A DNA stretch of 64,000 nucleotides from JAZDJP01 sp043803805 (GCA_043803805.1 JAZDJP010000097.1:1-64000); one strand, 5' to 3'; shown: positions 50,355-59,346, numbered from the stretch's first letter. Translations and numbers: made by a program. Notes: generated by a model from the sequence alone, not told the origin.

Positions 50355-52328
50355 GTGTGCGGCATCGCGGGATTCATTGACGGACGAAAGGTTTCTCCCC
50401 CGGAGGGGCTCCGCGCCTTGGCCGCGGCGATGGCCGAAACACTGCGTCACCGCGGTCCCGACGACGGCGACGCCTGGGCCGATTCGGAAACGGGCGTGGC
50501 GCTGGGCCACCGGCGTCTCTCAATCATTGATTTGTCTCCTTTCGGACGCCAGCCGATGACATCGGCCTCGGGGCGATTTGTCATCGTTTTCAACGGGGAG
50601 GTGTTCAATTTCCGGGCGCTCCGGAAGGATCTGGAGGCGGCCGGCGCCCGGTTTCGCGGAAATTCCGACACCGAGGTCATGCTCGGGGCGATCGAGGCCT
50701 GGGGGCTCGATACCGCGGTGACCCGGTTCGTCGGAATGTTTGCCTTCGCGCTATGGGATCGGGAGGAGAGAACGCTGTCCCTGGTGCGGGACCGATTGGG
50801 CATCAAGCCGTTGTATTATGCGGATGCCGGCGGCGTGTTCCTTTTCGGTTCCGAACTCAAGGCCCTGCGCGCCCATGCGTCCTTCCCGGGTGAAATTGAC
50901 CGCTCGGCGCTGGCCCTTTTCATGCGGCATAATTATATCCCGTCGCCTTATACGATTTACCGGGGAGTGAGGAAGCTTCCCGCGGGCGCCATGCTCGCCG
51001 TCCGCGCACGCGAAGGGGCGTTCGAGATCCGCGAAAAACGCTACTGGACGCTCCGGGCCGCGGCGGAGGCGGGGATTGCCCGGCCGTTCACGGGCACGGA
51101 CCGGGAGGCGGCGGATGAACTCGAACGGCTTCTCCGGGAGTCGGTCCGTCTGCGTCTGGAATCGGATGTCCCGCTCGGGTGCTTTCTCTCCGGCGGAATT
51201 GATTCCTCCACGGTGGCGGCCCTCATGCGGGCGGGGACGGGCGGCGCGGTTCGCACGTTCACGGTCGGTTTCGCCGAAAGCGCCTACAGCGAGGCGGCGC
51301 AGGCCCGGGAGGTGGCGCAACACCTCGGCGCCGATCACACGGAGATCATCGTTACACCCCGCGAGGCCATGGATGTGATTCCCCGCCTGCCGCGCATGTA
51401 TGACGAGCCCTTCGCGGACTCCTCCCAGATCCCCACCGCGCTCATCTCGGCCATGGCCCGACGCCATGTGACGGTGTGTCTGTCGGGGGACGGGGGCGAC
51501 GAGTGTTTCGGCGGGTACGAACGATACCGATGGGCACGGACCCTTTGGCGGTCCGTGGGGTGGCTGCCCGCGCCGGTGCGGCGGGGGATTTCGCGGGTGA
51601 TCCGGGGGCCTTCCCCGGCGGCCTGGGACCGGATCTATTCCGCCGCCGAGCCGGGCCTTCCGCGTGTCATCCGACGGAGACTTTTCGGCGACAAACTTCA
51701 CAAGCTGGCGGGACTTCTCGGAGCGGGGAGTCCCGATGATGTTTATTTCCGTCTCCTGTCCCATTGGAAACGGCCGGCGGACGTGGTGATCGGGGGGGTG
51801 GAGCCGCCGACCGTCGTCACGGACCGGGCCGCCTGGCCGAGCCTCCCGGATTTTCCGCGGCGGATGATGTACCTTGATGGGGCCGCCTACCTTCCGGATG
51901 ATATTCTGGTCAAGGTGGATCGCGCCAGCATGGCGGCGGGGCTCGAGACGAGGGTGCCGTTTCTGGACCACCGTGTGGTGGAGTTCGCCTGGCGGCTTCC
52001 CCCGGACATGAAAATCCGCCGCGGCCGCGCGAAATGGATTCTCCGGGAGGTGCTGTACCGGCATGTGCCACGGAAACTGGTGGATCGTCCCAAAATGGGA
52101 TTTGGCGTCCCGCTCGCCGAATGGCTCCGGGGGCCGCTTCGGGGGTGGGCCGAGGGGTTGATCGGGGAGGAACGCCTGCGGCGGGAGGGGTTTTTTCATC
52201 CGGATCCGATCCGGCGGCTTTGGGCGGATCATCTGTCCGGACGCCGAAACGGGCATTACCTGTTGTGGGATGTCCTTATGTTTCAGGCATGGCTGGAGGC
52301 GGTCGGAGGACGGGGGGGCGGGGCATGA
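50355..52328 (+). CDS. Glutamine-dependent asparagine synthetase-like protein
   Basis: A 657-aa AsnB-type amidotransferase that hydrolyses glutamine and transfers the ammonia to a carboxylate. The glutaminase domain has LRHRGPDDGDAW and VFNGEVFNFRALR, and the ATP-pyrophosphatase domain has CFLSGGIDSSTVAAL and CLSGDGGDECFGGYERY. The N-terminal nucleophile must be Cys after Met removal. Starting at the GTG at 50355 gives MCGIAGF, while the ATG at 50346 would bury the Cys at position 5, so GTG is chosen. In glycan clusters such enzymes often amidate uronic acids. Confidence 0.9.
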   Translation: MCGIAGFIDGRKVSPPEGLRALAAAMAETLRHRGPDDGDAWADSETGVALGHRRLSIIDLSPFGRQPMTSASGRFVIVFNGEVFNFRALRKDLEAAGARFRGNSDTEVMLGAIEAWGLDTAVTRFVGMFAFALWDREERTLSLVRDRLGIKPLYYADAGGVFLFGSELKALRAHASFPGEIDRSALALFMRHNYIPSPYTIYRGVRKLPAGAMLAVRAREGAFEIREKRYWTLRAAAEAGIARPFTGTDREAADELERLLRESVRLRLESDVPLGCFLSGGIDSSTVAALMRAGTGGAVRTFTVGFAESAYSEAAQAREVAQHLGADHTEIIVTPREAMDVIPRLPRMYDEPFADSSQIPTALISAMARRHVTVCLSGDGGDECFGGYERYRWARTLWRSVGWLPAPVRRGISRVIRGPSPAAWDRIYSAAEPGLPRVIRRRLFGDKLHKLAGLLGAGSPDDVYFRLLSHWKRPADVVIGGVEPPTVVTDRAAWPSLPDFPRRMMYLDGAAYLPDDILVKVDRASMAAGLETRVPFLDHRVVEFAWRLPPDMKIRRGRAKWILREVLYRHVPRKLVDRPKMGFGVPLAEWLRGPLRGWAEGLIGEERLRREGFFHPDPIRRLWADHLSGRRNGHYLLWDVLMFQAWLEAVGGRGGGA

Positions 52329-53128
52329 CGCGGTTCGCCTTCGGGGAAAACTGGCGGAGTTACCTGGCGACGCTGGACGAGAGGCGCCTGGTGGAGGTCG
52401 CGCGGTCCCTGGCGGAATCCGTGGGGATGGAACGACTTGACGGGAAACGCTTCCTGGATGTCGGCTCGGGCAGCGGGGTGGTGAGCCTGGCGGCCCGCCG
52501 GCTCGGAGCCGAAGTGATTTCATTCGATTTTGACAACGAGGCGGTGGCCTGCGCCAGGGAGTTGCGAAGCCGTTTTTTTAACGACGATCCCGGATGGGAT
52601 ATCCGGCAGGGATCGGTTCTCGACCGGGAATTTCTGGCCGGGTTGGGAATGTTCGATGTGGTGTATGCCTGGGGGGTGCTTCATCACACGGGTTCCATGC
52701 GGGAAGCCCTGATGCGGGTGTGTCTTTCCGTGAGGACGGGCGGGCGGCTTTGCGTGTCCGTGTACAATGATGAGGGGTGGGTCAGCCGGGTCTGGCGTGT
52801 TGTGAAATATGGATATAATCGTTGTCCGCGCTTCCTGCGGTGGATACCGTTGTCCACCGCCTTTCTGCGGGTGTGGGGACCAACCATGATACGGGATGCC
52901 GGGAGGGGACGCCCTTTCGCCACCTGGCGGAATTACCACGTCGGGCGGGGGATGTCACCCTGGCATGACCTGGTGGATTGGGTGGGGGGGTATCCTTTTG
53001 AAGTGGCACGCCCGGATGAAATTGAGGTGTTTTTTACTTCCCGGGGGTTTCGGTTGATTCATCGAGTTCTTTCTGATGGTCGGGGCTGCAATGAGTTCCT
53101 CTTCGTCCTCGAAACGGGAAAGCAATGA
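52325..53128 (+). CDS. Class I SAM-dependent methyltransferase
   Basis: A 267-aa methyltransferase with the SAM loop FLDVGSGSGVVSLAARR (about 43-59), acidic motif EVISFDFDNEAV, and FDVVYAWGVLHHTGSM and GGRLCVSVYND. The long C-terminal part (RVVKYGYNRCPRF, then WRNYHVGRGMSPWHDL) is typical of small-molecule or glycan methyltransferases found next to asparagine synthetase-like genes. It overlaps that gene by four bases. Confidence 0.87.
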   Translation: MTRFAFGENWRSYLATLDERRLVEVARSLAESVGMERLDGKRFLDVGSGSGVVSLAARRLGAEVISFDFDNEAVACARELRSRFFNDDPGWDIRQGSVLDREFLAGLGMFDVVYAWGVLHHTGSMREALMRVCLSVRTGGRLCVSVYNDEGWVSRVWRVVKYGYNRCPRFLRWIPLSTAFLRVWGPTMIRDAGRGRPFATWRNYHVGRGMSPWHDLVDWVGGYPFEVARPDEIEVFFTSRGFRLIHRVLSDGRGCNEFLFVLETGKQ

Positions 53129-53129
53129 C

Positions 53130-54254
53130 ATGACCCGGATCAAAATCATGTTTGTCATCGCCACGTTGGACGCCGCCGGGGCCGAGGGACAGGTGGTGGC
53201 GCTGGCCAGCCGCCTGGACCGTGAACGGTTTGATCCGTTTTTGGCGGTGCTGACCCGCGGCGGGCCCCTCGAGTCCGATCTCCAGAGGGCGGGTGTGCCC
53301 TATGAAATTTTGTGGAAGCGACACAAGGTGGACCGGGTGTGCTACCGCCGTCTCCGGGAACTCATGGCGCGCCGGAGACCCGATATCGTGCATACGTGGC
53401 TGTTCACGGCGAATACCTACGGCCGGATGGCCGCCGCCGCGGAAGGTGTTCGGGGCATCCTGGCGTCCGAACGGGCCGTGGACACCTGGAAGACATCCCT
53501 TCATCGTTGGATTGACCGGCGACTGGCCGCGCGCTCGCAGGCGATCCTCGTGAACTCGCAGGCCGTGGAACGGTTCCTTGTCGACGGGGAGGGTATTCCC
53601 GCGGGGAAAATCGTCCGCATTCTCAACGGGGTCGAGGCGGGCCGGTTCCATGTGGATTTTTCGGAGGTGGCGCAGACACGCCATCTTCTGGGCATCGAGG
53701 GCCCCCGGCCCGTTCTCATGACGACGGCGCGTCTCGTGCCGGAGAAGGGGCTGGAACGGCTTCTGGAAATAACGGCCCGTCTCCGGCGGGAATTCCCGAC
53801 GATCGCCGTTATTGTGGCCGGGGAGGGATGGATGAGAAAAACACTGATTCGGCATATCCGCCGTCGGGGTCTCGAACGGTCGGTCATCCTCCTGGGGGCC
53901 CGGCGGGACATCCCGGCGCTTCTGGGCGTTGCGGATGTTTACGTGTCCACATCGCTGTCGGAAGGGTTGCCCAACGCGGTTCTGGAGGCCATGGCGGCCG
54001 GGGTGCCCGTCGTCGCTTCCGCCGTAGGAGGGACCCCGGAGGTGATTCGTGACGGTGAAAACGGCTGTCTTCTGGAGGTGGATGATATTAACGGTTATAT
54101 ACAATGTATCCGTCTTCTCCTGCATGATCCGGATGCCCGTAAGCGGTTGGCACGAACGGCCCGACGGGATGTCGAGGGCCCATTCAGCATGGAATGCATG
54201 GTCGCCCAGCATCAAGAGTTGTATTCGGCCATAACGGCAGGCCATTCCCCTTAA
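53130..54254 (+). CDS. Glycosyltransferase family 4 protein
   Basis: A 374-aa GT-B glycosyltransferase. It opens IKIMFVIATLDAAGAEGQVV and has the donor-domain landmarks MTTARLVPEKGLERLLE, VAGEGWMRKTL and the EX7E-type segment SLSEGLPNAVLEAMAAGVPV. The last gene of the glycan cluster, it begins one base after the upstream stop. It is followed by about 190 bp of AT-rich DNA that holds the groE promoter. Confidence 0.88.
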   Translation: MTRIKIMFVIATLDAAGAEGQVVALASRLDRERFDPFLAVLTRGGPLESDLQRAGVPYEILWKRHKVDRVCYRRLRELMARRRPDIVHTWLFTANTYGRMAAAAEGVRGILASERAVDTWKTSLHRWIDRRLAARSQAILVNSQAVERFLVDGEGIPAGKIVRILNGVEAGRFHVDFSEVAQTRHLLGIEGPRPVLMTTARLVPEKGLERLLEITARLRREFPTIAVIVAGEGWMRKTLIRHIRRRGLERSVILLGARRDIPALLGVADVYVSTSLSEGLPNAVLEAMAAGVPVVASAVGGTPEVIRDGENGCLLEVDDINGYIQCIRLLLHDPDARKRLARTARRDVEGPFSMECMVAQHQELYSAITAGHSP

Positions 54255-54330
54255 AACGGGGGTGGAGGATGGATGATATGCCAATTTGGCGGTATCGAAT
54301 ATTTGTCACATCTGGACTGTAAGCACAACT

Positions 54331-54362
54331 AAATTATTGCCAATCAGTTATATCAATAATTT
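54331..54362. promoter_or_regulatory. Inverted repeat upstream of the groE promoter, candidate operator
   Basis: AAATTATTG (54331-54339) and CAATAATTT (54354-54362) form a perfect 9-bp inverted repeat with a 14-bp spacer, ending six bases before the -35 box. It is not a CIRCE element (TTAGCACTC-N9-GAGTGCTAA). It may bind a stress regulator or may simply reflect AT-rich DNA. Confidence 0.45.
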
Positions 54363-54367
54363 CAGGG

Positions 54368-54397
54368 TTGATTTTGGTATTAATTTTGCGATATTAT
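54368..54397 (+). promoter_or_regulatory. groE operon promoter
   Basis: TTGATT (54368-54373) and TATTAT (54392-54397) are separated by 18 bp in an AT-rich stretch that contrasts with the GC-rich surroundings. Initiation near 54404 would leave a leader of about 38 nt with GAGGA before the ATG at 54442. Confidence 0.65.
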
Positions 54398-54441
54398 ACA
54401 TCCGTCGAATGAGTTGAAATCAACGTTCCGGAGGATTGAAA

Positions 54442-56196
54442 ATGGCGAAGAAACGGCTTGTCTTTGACATGGAGGCACAAGCATACATCCGGGAGGGAGT
54501 TGTCAAGATGGCCCGTGCTGTCGGGACCACGCTGGGGCCCCGCGGTCACACGGTGGTCATTGATCGGAGCTGGGGCGGTCCGAATGTCACCAAGGACGGC
54601 GTCACCGTGGCCGAGGAGGTGGAACTGGCCAATCCCATGGAGAACATGGGGGCTCAGATGGTGAAGGAAGCCGCTTCCAAGACCTCCGACGATGCCGGGG
54701 ATGGGACCACCACCGCGGTGGTGCTCGCCGAGGCCATATATCTGGAAGGTCTGAAAAACGTGACGGCGGGCGCGGATCCCCTGGCCCTTCAGCGGGGGAT
54801 TCAGAAATCGGCCGCAAGGGTCATCGAGGCCCTGGGAAAACAGAGCCGGCCCATCTCCGGGAAGAAGGAGATGGCGCAGGTGGCCACCATCGCCGCAAAC
54901 GGCGACGCGGAACTCGGCCAGATGATCGCCGACGCCATGGAGAAAGTCGGCAAGGACGGCGTGGTCACGGTCGAGGAGGGGAAGGGTCTCAAGACCGAGG
55001 TGGACGTGGTTGAGGGGATGCAATTCGACCGCGGGTACATCTCGCCGCATTTCGTCACGGATCCGGAGCGGATGGAGGTTGTTCTCGAGAAGCCCTTCAT
55101 CCTCATTTACGAGGACAAGATTTCCAATATGCGTGAGATGGTTCCTTTTCTCGAGAAGATGGCCAAAACGAAGCGGCCGCTTTTCATCATCGCGGAGGAT
55201 GTGGAGGGGGAAGCCCTGGCCACGCTCGTTGTGAACAAACTCAAGGGTGTCCTGTCCTGTGTGGCGGTGAAGGCCCCCGGTTACGGCGATCGACGGAAGG
55301 CCTTGCTCGAGGACATCGCCATCCTGACCGGCGGGCGGGCCATATCCAAGGACCTGGGACTGAAGTTCGACAACCTTGATGTCGGCGATCTCGGGCAGGC
55401 CAAGAAGGTGATCATCGATTCCGAAAACACCACCCTTATGGAAGGGGCGGGCAGTTCGAAGGCCATCGAGGCCCGCATCACCCGGATTCGCGCGGAGATC
55501 GGGGAGACGGATTCGGATTATGACCGTGAGAAGCTCGAAGAGCGCCTGGCGAAGCTCTCCGGAGGCGTGGCCAAGGTGAATGTCGGCGCGGCGACAGAGG
55601 CCGATCTCAAGGAGCGCAAGGACCGTGTGGACGATGCCCTTCACGCGACCCGCGCCGCCATTCAGGAAGGGATCCTTCCGGGCGGTGGAGTGGCGCTCCT
55701 GGAGGCCTCGAAGGTGTTGGCGAACCTGAAACTGGAGGGGGATGAGGACATCGGTCGGAGAATCATGGAGAAGGTCCTGGTTCGTCCCATCCGGAAGATC
55801 GTGGAGAACGCCGGATATGATGGATCCATTGTCATCCGGAATATCCAGGAGAAGAACGATCCCTGGTTTGGCTTCAACGCCGACACGGGCCAGTACGTTA
55901 ATATGCTTAAGGACGGCGTGGTGGACCCGACCAAGGTTGTGAAGTCCGCCGTCCTCAACGCGTCGAGCGTGGCGGGGCTTCTTCTGACCGCCGGATGCCT
56001 CATCAGCGAACTACCCAGGGAGGAGGGCGCCGACGCGGCCGGGGGCCATGAGCACGAACACGGCATGGGAATGGGTGGCATGGGCGGAATGGGGGGTATG
56101 GGTGGAATGGGAGGCATGGGTGGGATGGGGGGTATGGGTGGGATGGGTGGTATGGGTGGGATGGGGGACGATATGATGGGCGGTGGCGATTTTTAA
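54442..56196 (+). CDS. groEL: Chaperonin GroEL, copy with a long GGM tail
   Basis: A 584-aa 60-kDa chaperonin. The ATP site is intact (TLGPRGHTV at 30-38, DAGDGTTTAVVLAEA) and the hydrolysis residue Asp398 is present in VDDALHATRAA. After the equatorial domain the protein continues with AGGHEHEHGMGM and then ten consecutive GGM triplets, closing with GDDMMGGGDF. E. coli GroEL has four GGM units, so the tail here is much longer and adds a His/Glu patch. The ATG at 54442 has GAGGA six bases before it; the TTG two codons upstream is less likely. It opens an operon with groES and a second groEL. Confidence 0.95.
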   Translation: MAKKRLVFDMEAQAYIREGVVKMARAVGTTLGPRGHTVVIDRSWGGPNVTKDGVTVAEEVELANPMENMGAQMVKEAASKTSDDAGDGTTTAVVLAEAIYLEGLKNVTAGADPLALQRGIQKSAARVIEALGKQSRPISGKKEMAQVATIAANGDAELGQMIADAMEKVGKDGVVTVEEGKGLKTEVDVVEGMQFDRGYISPHFVTDPERMEVVLEKPFILIYEDKISNMREMVPFLEKMAKTKRPLFIIAEDVEGEALATLVVNKLKGVLSCVAVKAPGYGDRRKALLEDIAILTGGRAISKDLGLKFDNLDVGDLGQAKKVIIDSENTTLMEGAGSSKAIEARITRIRAEIGETDSDYDREKLEERLAKLSGGVAKVNVGAATEADLKERKDRVDDALHATRAAIQEGILPGGGVALLEASKVLANLKLEGDEDIGRRIMEKVLVRPIRKIVENAGYDGSIVIRNIQEKNDPWFGFNADTGQYVNMLKDGVVDPTKVVKSAVLNASSVAGLLLTAGCLISELPREEGADAAGGHEHEHGMGMGGMGGMGGMGGMGGMGGMGGMGGMGGMGGMGDDMMGGGDF

Positions 56197-56208
56197 CGGG
56201 AGGCAGTC

Positions 56209-56502
56209 ATGGCGAAAATTCAGCCGTTGAATGATCATGTGGCGGTGAGACCCAACAAGTCCGAGGAGAAGACCGCGGGAGGCATCCTTCTTCCGGATAT
56301 GGCCAAGGAGAAACCCCTGGCGGGGAAGGTTCTCGCGGTGGGGCAGGGAAAAACGGTGAAGAGCGGCAAGCGCATCCCTCTGGACGTGCGCCCGGGGGAC
56401 GAGGTTCTGTTCGGAAAATACAGCGGCCACGACGTGAGGATGGGCGACGAGGAGATCAAGATTCTCCGGTCGACCGACATCCTGGGCGTCCTGGAAAAGT
56501 GA
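56209..56502 (+). CDS. groES: Co-chaperonin GroES
   Basis: A 97-aa lid protein for GroEL. The start IQPLNDHVAVRP, the mobile loop EEKTAGGILLPDMAKEKP and the GKYSGHDVRMGDEEIKILR strand are all canonical. GGGAGG stands before the ATG. It lies between two groEL genes with gaps of 12 and 10 bases. It is the only GroES visible, so it probably serves both chaperonins. Confidence 0.97.
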   Translation: MAKIQPLNDHVAVRPNKSEEKTAGGILLPDMAKEKPLAGKVLAVGQGKTVKSGKRIPLDVRPGDEVLFGKYSGHDVRMGDEEIKILRSTDILGVLEK

Positions 56503-56512
56503 GGAGTCGTTC

Positions 56513-58132
56513 ATGTCCAAGCAACTGATGTACGATGAAGATGCCCGACGGAAGGTCCGTCAGGGCGCCGTGTGCCTTGCCAACGCGGTCCGCGTGACGA
56601 TCGGTCCGGCGGGCGGGAACGTCATTCTCGAGAAGAAGTTCGGATCGCCCGAGGTGACCCGCGACGGAAACACCGTGTCCAAGGAGATCGAGCTCTCCGA
56701 CCCCTTTGAGAACATGGGGGCGAGGATGATTCGATCGGTCGCCGAGAAGACCTCGGACGTGGCCGGGGACGGCACGACCACGGCGGCGCTGCTGGCCGAA
56801 GCCATTCTCCTCGAGGGGTTGCGTCGCACCGAGTCGGGCGTCAATCCCGTCCTCGTACAGCGGGGCATCACGAAGGCGGCCGAGGCGGCCGTCGAGGCGA
56901 TGCGGAAACATGCCCGCGAGGTGAAGTCAAAAGACGACATCGCGCACATTGGCACCGTTGCCGCGAAGAACGATCCCGCGATCGGGAAACTTTTCGCGGA
57001 GGCCTTCGAGAAAGTGGGGCGCGAGGGGGTGGTGACCGTCGAGGAGGGAAAGACCCTCGAGACCTCCCTTGAGGTGGTTCGCGGGATGCGGTTCGACAAG
57101 GGATATCAGTCCCCCTACTTTGTCACCAGCACGGTCGGAATGACGGCCGAGCTCGAAAAGCCGTTCATCCTCCTTTACGAGAAAAAGCTGTCGAACGTCA
57201 AGGAGATGCTGCCGCTTCTCGAGAAGGTTCTCGCGGCGTCCCGTCCGCTGGTCGTCATCGCGGAGGAGGTGGAGGGGGAATCCCTGGCCCTTCTCGTGGT
57301 GAACAAGTTGCGCGGCGCCTTCAAGGCGGCGGCGGTAAAGGCCCCCGGATTTGGCGATCGTCGCAAGGCCATGATGGAGGACATCGCCCTTCTCACCGGC
57401 GGACGGTTCATCTCCGAGGACCTCGGCGTGAAATTGGAAAATGTCACCCTTGAGGATCTCGGCCAGGCCGACCGGGTGGTCATGGACAAGGACAATACCA
57501 CCATCATCGGTGGTTCCGGAGACAAGAAACGCGTCCAGGAGCGGATCGATCAGTTGAAGCTTCAGATGGGGAAGACAACGTCCGACTACGATCGCGAGAA
57601 ACTCGAGGAGCGGATCGCGAAGCTCGCCGGGGGCGTGGCCATTGTCCGCGTGGGCGGAGCGACCGAACCTGAGATGAAGTCTCGAAAGGCCCGGGTGGAA
57701 GGGGCGCTCCATGCGACGCGAGCCGCCATCGAGGAAGGGGTTGTTGCGGGGGGGGGCATAGCGTTCCTGCGGGCCATCCCCGAGGTCGGAAAGCTGATGT
57801 CGAAGGTGGAGGACGACGAACGCATCGGCGTGGCCTGCGTTCTGAAAGCCCTGGAGGTTCCGGTCCGGCAGATCGTCGGAAACGCCGGGGCGGACGGAAG
57901 CGAGGTGGTGGAGGATCTGAAGGGCAAATCCGACGCCATCGGTTACGACGCCACGACAGGGGCTTTCGTGGACATGTTTAAGAGCGGCATCACCGATGCC
58001 TTCAAGGTATGCCGCGTGGGACTTCAGAATGCGGCCAGCATGGCGGGTCTGATTCTGACGACCGATGTGCTCATCACGGAGCTTCCGGACAAGGGGAAGA
58101 AGAAATCGGTCATCGAGGGCGCCGTCCGGTAA
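56513..58132 (+). CDS. Second GroEL-like chaperonin with altered ATPase residues and no GGM tail
   Basis: A 539-aa chaperonin homologue, full length but ending DKGKKKSVIEGAVR without any Gly-Met tail. The phosphate loop VAGDGTTTAALLAEA and the Asp of VTRDGNT are kept. The first nucleotide loop reads TIGPAGGNV (Ala33 and Gly35 where E. coli has Lys34 and Arg36). The segment equivalent to RVEDALHATRAA reads RVEGALHATRAA, placing Gly397 at the position of E. coli Asp398, a residue needed for ATP hydrolysis. It may bind nucleotide but turn over slowly. GAGGAG precedes the ATG. It shares an operon with groEL and groES. Confidence 0.92.
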   Translation: MSKQLMYDEDARRKVRQGAVCLANAVRVTIGPAGGNVILEKKFGSPEVTRDGNTVSKEIELSDPFENMGARMIRSVAEKTSDVAGDGTTTAALLAEAILLEGLRRTESGVNPVLVQRGITKAAEAAVEAMRKHAREVKSKDDIAHIGTVAAKNDPAIGKLFAEAFEKVGREGVVTVEEGKTLETSLEVVRGMRFDKGYQSPYFVTSTVGMTAELEKPFILLYEKKLSNVKEMLPLLEKVLAASRPLVVIAEEVEGESLALLVVNKLRGAFKAAAVKAPGFGDRRKAMMEDIALLTGGRFISEDLGVKLENVTLEDLGQADRVVMDKDNTTIIGGSGDKKRVQERIDQLKLQMGKTTSDYDREKLEERIAKLAGGVAIVRVGGATEPEMKSRKARVEGALHATRAAIEEGVVAGGGIAFLRAIPEVGKLMSKVEDDERIGVACVLKALEVPVRQIVGNAGADGSEVVEDLKGKSDAIGYDATTGAFVDMFKSGITDAFKVCRVGLQNAASMAGLILTTDVLITELPDKGKKKSVIEGAVR

Positions 58133-58221
58133 ACGGCTGGAAGGTGTGGCGACGGGGAGAAATCAATCCGGGGGCCTTTCCAGGAGCGCGGAAAGGCCTC
58201 CGTCGTTCCGTGTGAGATGGC

Positions 58222-59346
58222 ATGGACGCCAAGCGTGATTACTACGAGGTCCTCGGGGTTTCGAAGGGGGCTTCCGATGAGGACATCAAGAAGGCGTATC
58301 GACGCCTGGCGATGAAGTATCATCCGGATCGGAATCCCGGCAACAAGGACGCCGAGCAGAAGTTCAAGGAACTGGCCGAGGCGTATGATGTCCTTCGCGA
58401 TCCTGAAAAGCATCAGCAGTACGATCAGTTCGGACATGAGGGACTCCGCGGCCAGGGGATGCGGGATTTCCGCACCTATGAGGACATTTTCGATGCCTTC
58501 GGAGATGTTTTCGGTGGCGAGGGCGGGCTCGGCGAGTTATTCGGAGGGCGTGGAGGCCGGCGACGAGCCCGGCGGGGCGCGAGTCTCCGTTGCGAGGTGG
58601 ACATCGCGTTCGAAGAATCCGTACGCGGAGTAAAAAAAACCATTGTTCTTCATCGGCATGAGCCCTGCGGCGCCTGCCGGGGGACCGGCGCAAAACCCGG
58701 AACCCAGCCCAAGGTCTGTTCCCAGTGCAACGGTCGTGGAGTGGTACAGCACGTCCAGGGTTTCTTCAGCATCAGCACCCCCTGTTCGTCCTGTCGGGGG
58801 CAGGGCGTGCGGATTGAGTCGCGTTGCGTGGCCTGCCACGGCGAGGGGCGGACGGTTGTAAAACGTGAAATCGAAATCTCGTTTCCGCCGGGGACCGAGG
58901 ACGGAATGCAGTTTCGCGTGGCGGGGGAGGGAGAAACGGGGGAGGATGGCGCGCCGCGAGGGGATCTTTACTGCTGGGTGAACGTGCGGCCCCACGCGTT
59001 CTTCGAACGACACGGAAACGATCTGTTATGCGCCGTGCCGGTGACCTTGTCCCAGGCGGCTCTCGGAACGTCCATAGATGTGCCGACGCTGGAGGGAAGG
59101 ACCACTCTGAAGGTGCCCCCGGGCACCCAAAGCGGACAGATACTGCGGCTTCGGGGGATGGGCGTTCCCGACATCCACGGGCATGGTCGCGGGGATCTTC
59201 TGGTTCGGGTTATTGTGGAGGTGCCGCGCCGGCTCTCCCCCAAACAGGAGAGTATCCTCCGGGAACTCGCAAAGATCGAGGAGGAAAATGTCAGTCCGGA
59301 GCGCAAGAGCTTTCTTGAAAGGATGAAGAAATACTTCACCGCATGA
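58222..59346 (+). CDS. dnaJ: Chaperone DnaJ
   Basis: A 374-aa type I J-protein. The J domain (1-70) has HPD at 34-36. A Gly-rich region (GGEGGLGELFGGRGG) follows, then four zinc-binding repeats (CGACRGTG, CSQCNGRG, CSSCRGQG, CVACHGEG) and the C-terminal substrate domains (GDLYCWVNVRPHAFFERHG). It stimulates DnaK and delivers substrates. The start at 58222 has no good Shine-Dalgarno. Its stop overlaps grpE. No dnaK is in the window. Confidence 0.97.
   Translation: MDAKRDYYEVLGVSKGASDEDIKKAYRRLAMKYHPDRNPGNKDAEQKFKELAEAYDVLRDPEKHQQYDQFGHEGLRGQGMRDFRTYEDIFDAFGDVFGGEGGLGELFGGRGGRRRARRGASLRCEVDIAFEESVRGVKKTIVLHRHEPCGACRGTGAKPGTQPKVCSQCNGRGVVQHVQGFFSISTPCSSCRGQGVRIESRCVACHGEGRTVVKREIEISFPPGTEDGMQFRVAGEGETGEDGAPRGDLYCWVNVRPHAFFERHGNDLLCAVPVTLSQAALGTSIDVPTLEGRTTLKVPPGTQSGQILRLRGMGVPDIHGHGRGDLLVRVIVEVPRRLSPKQESILRELAKIEEENVSPERKSFLERMKKYFTA

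Noticed and set aside
54255..54441. CIRCE operator or sigma32 site upstream of groEL
   Set aside because: No TTAGCACTC-N9-GAGTGCTAA and no sigma32-like promoter is present. A sigma70-type promoter and a different inverted repeat are.
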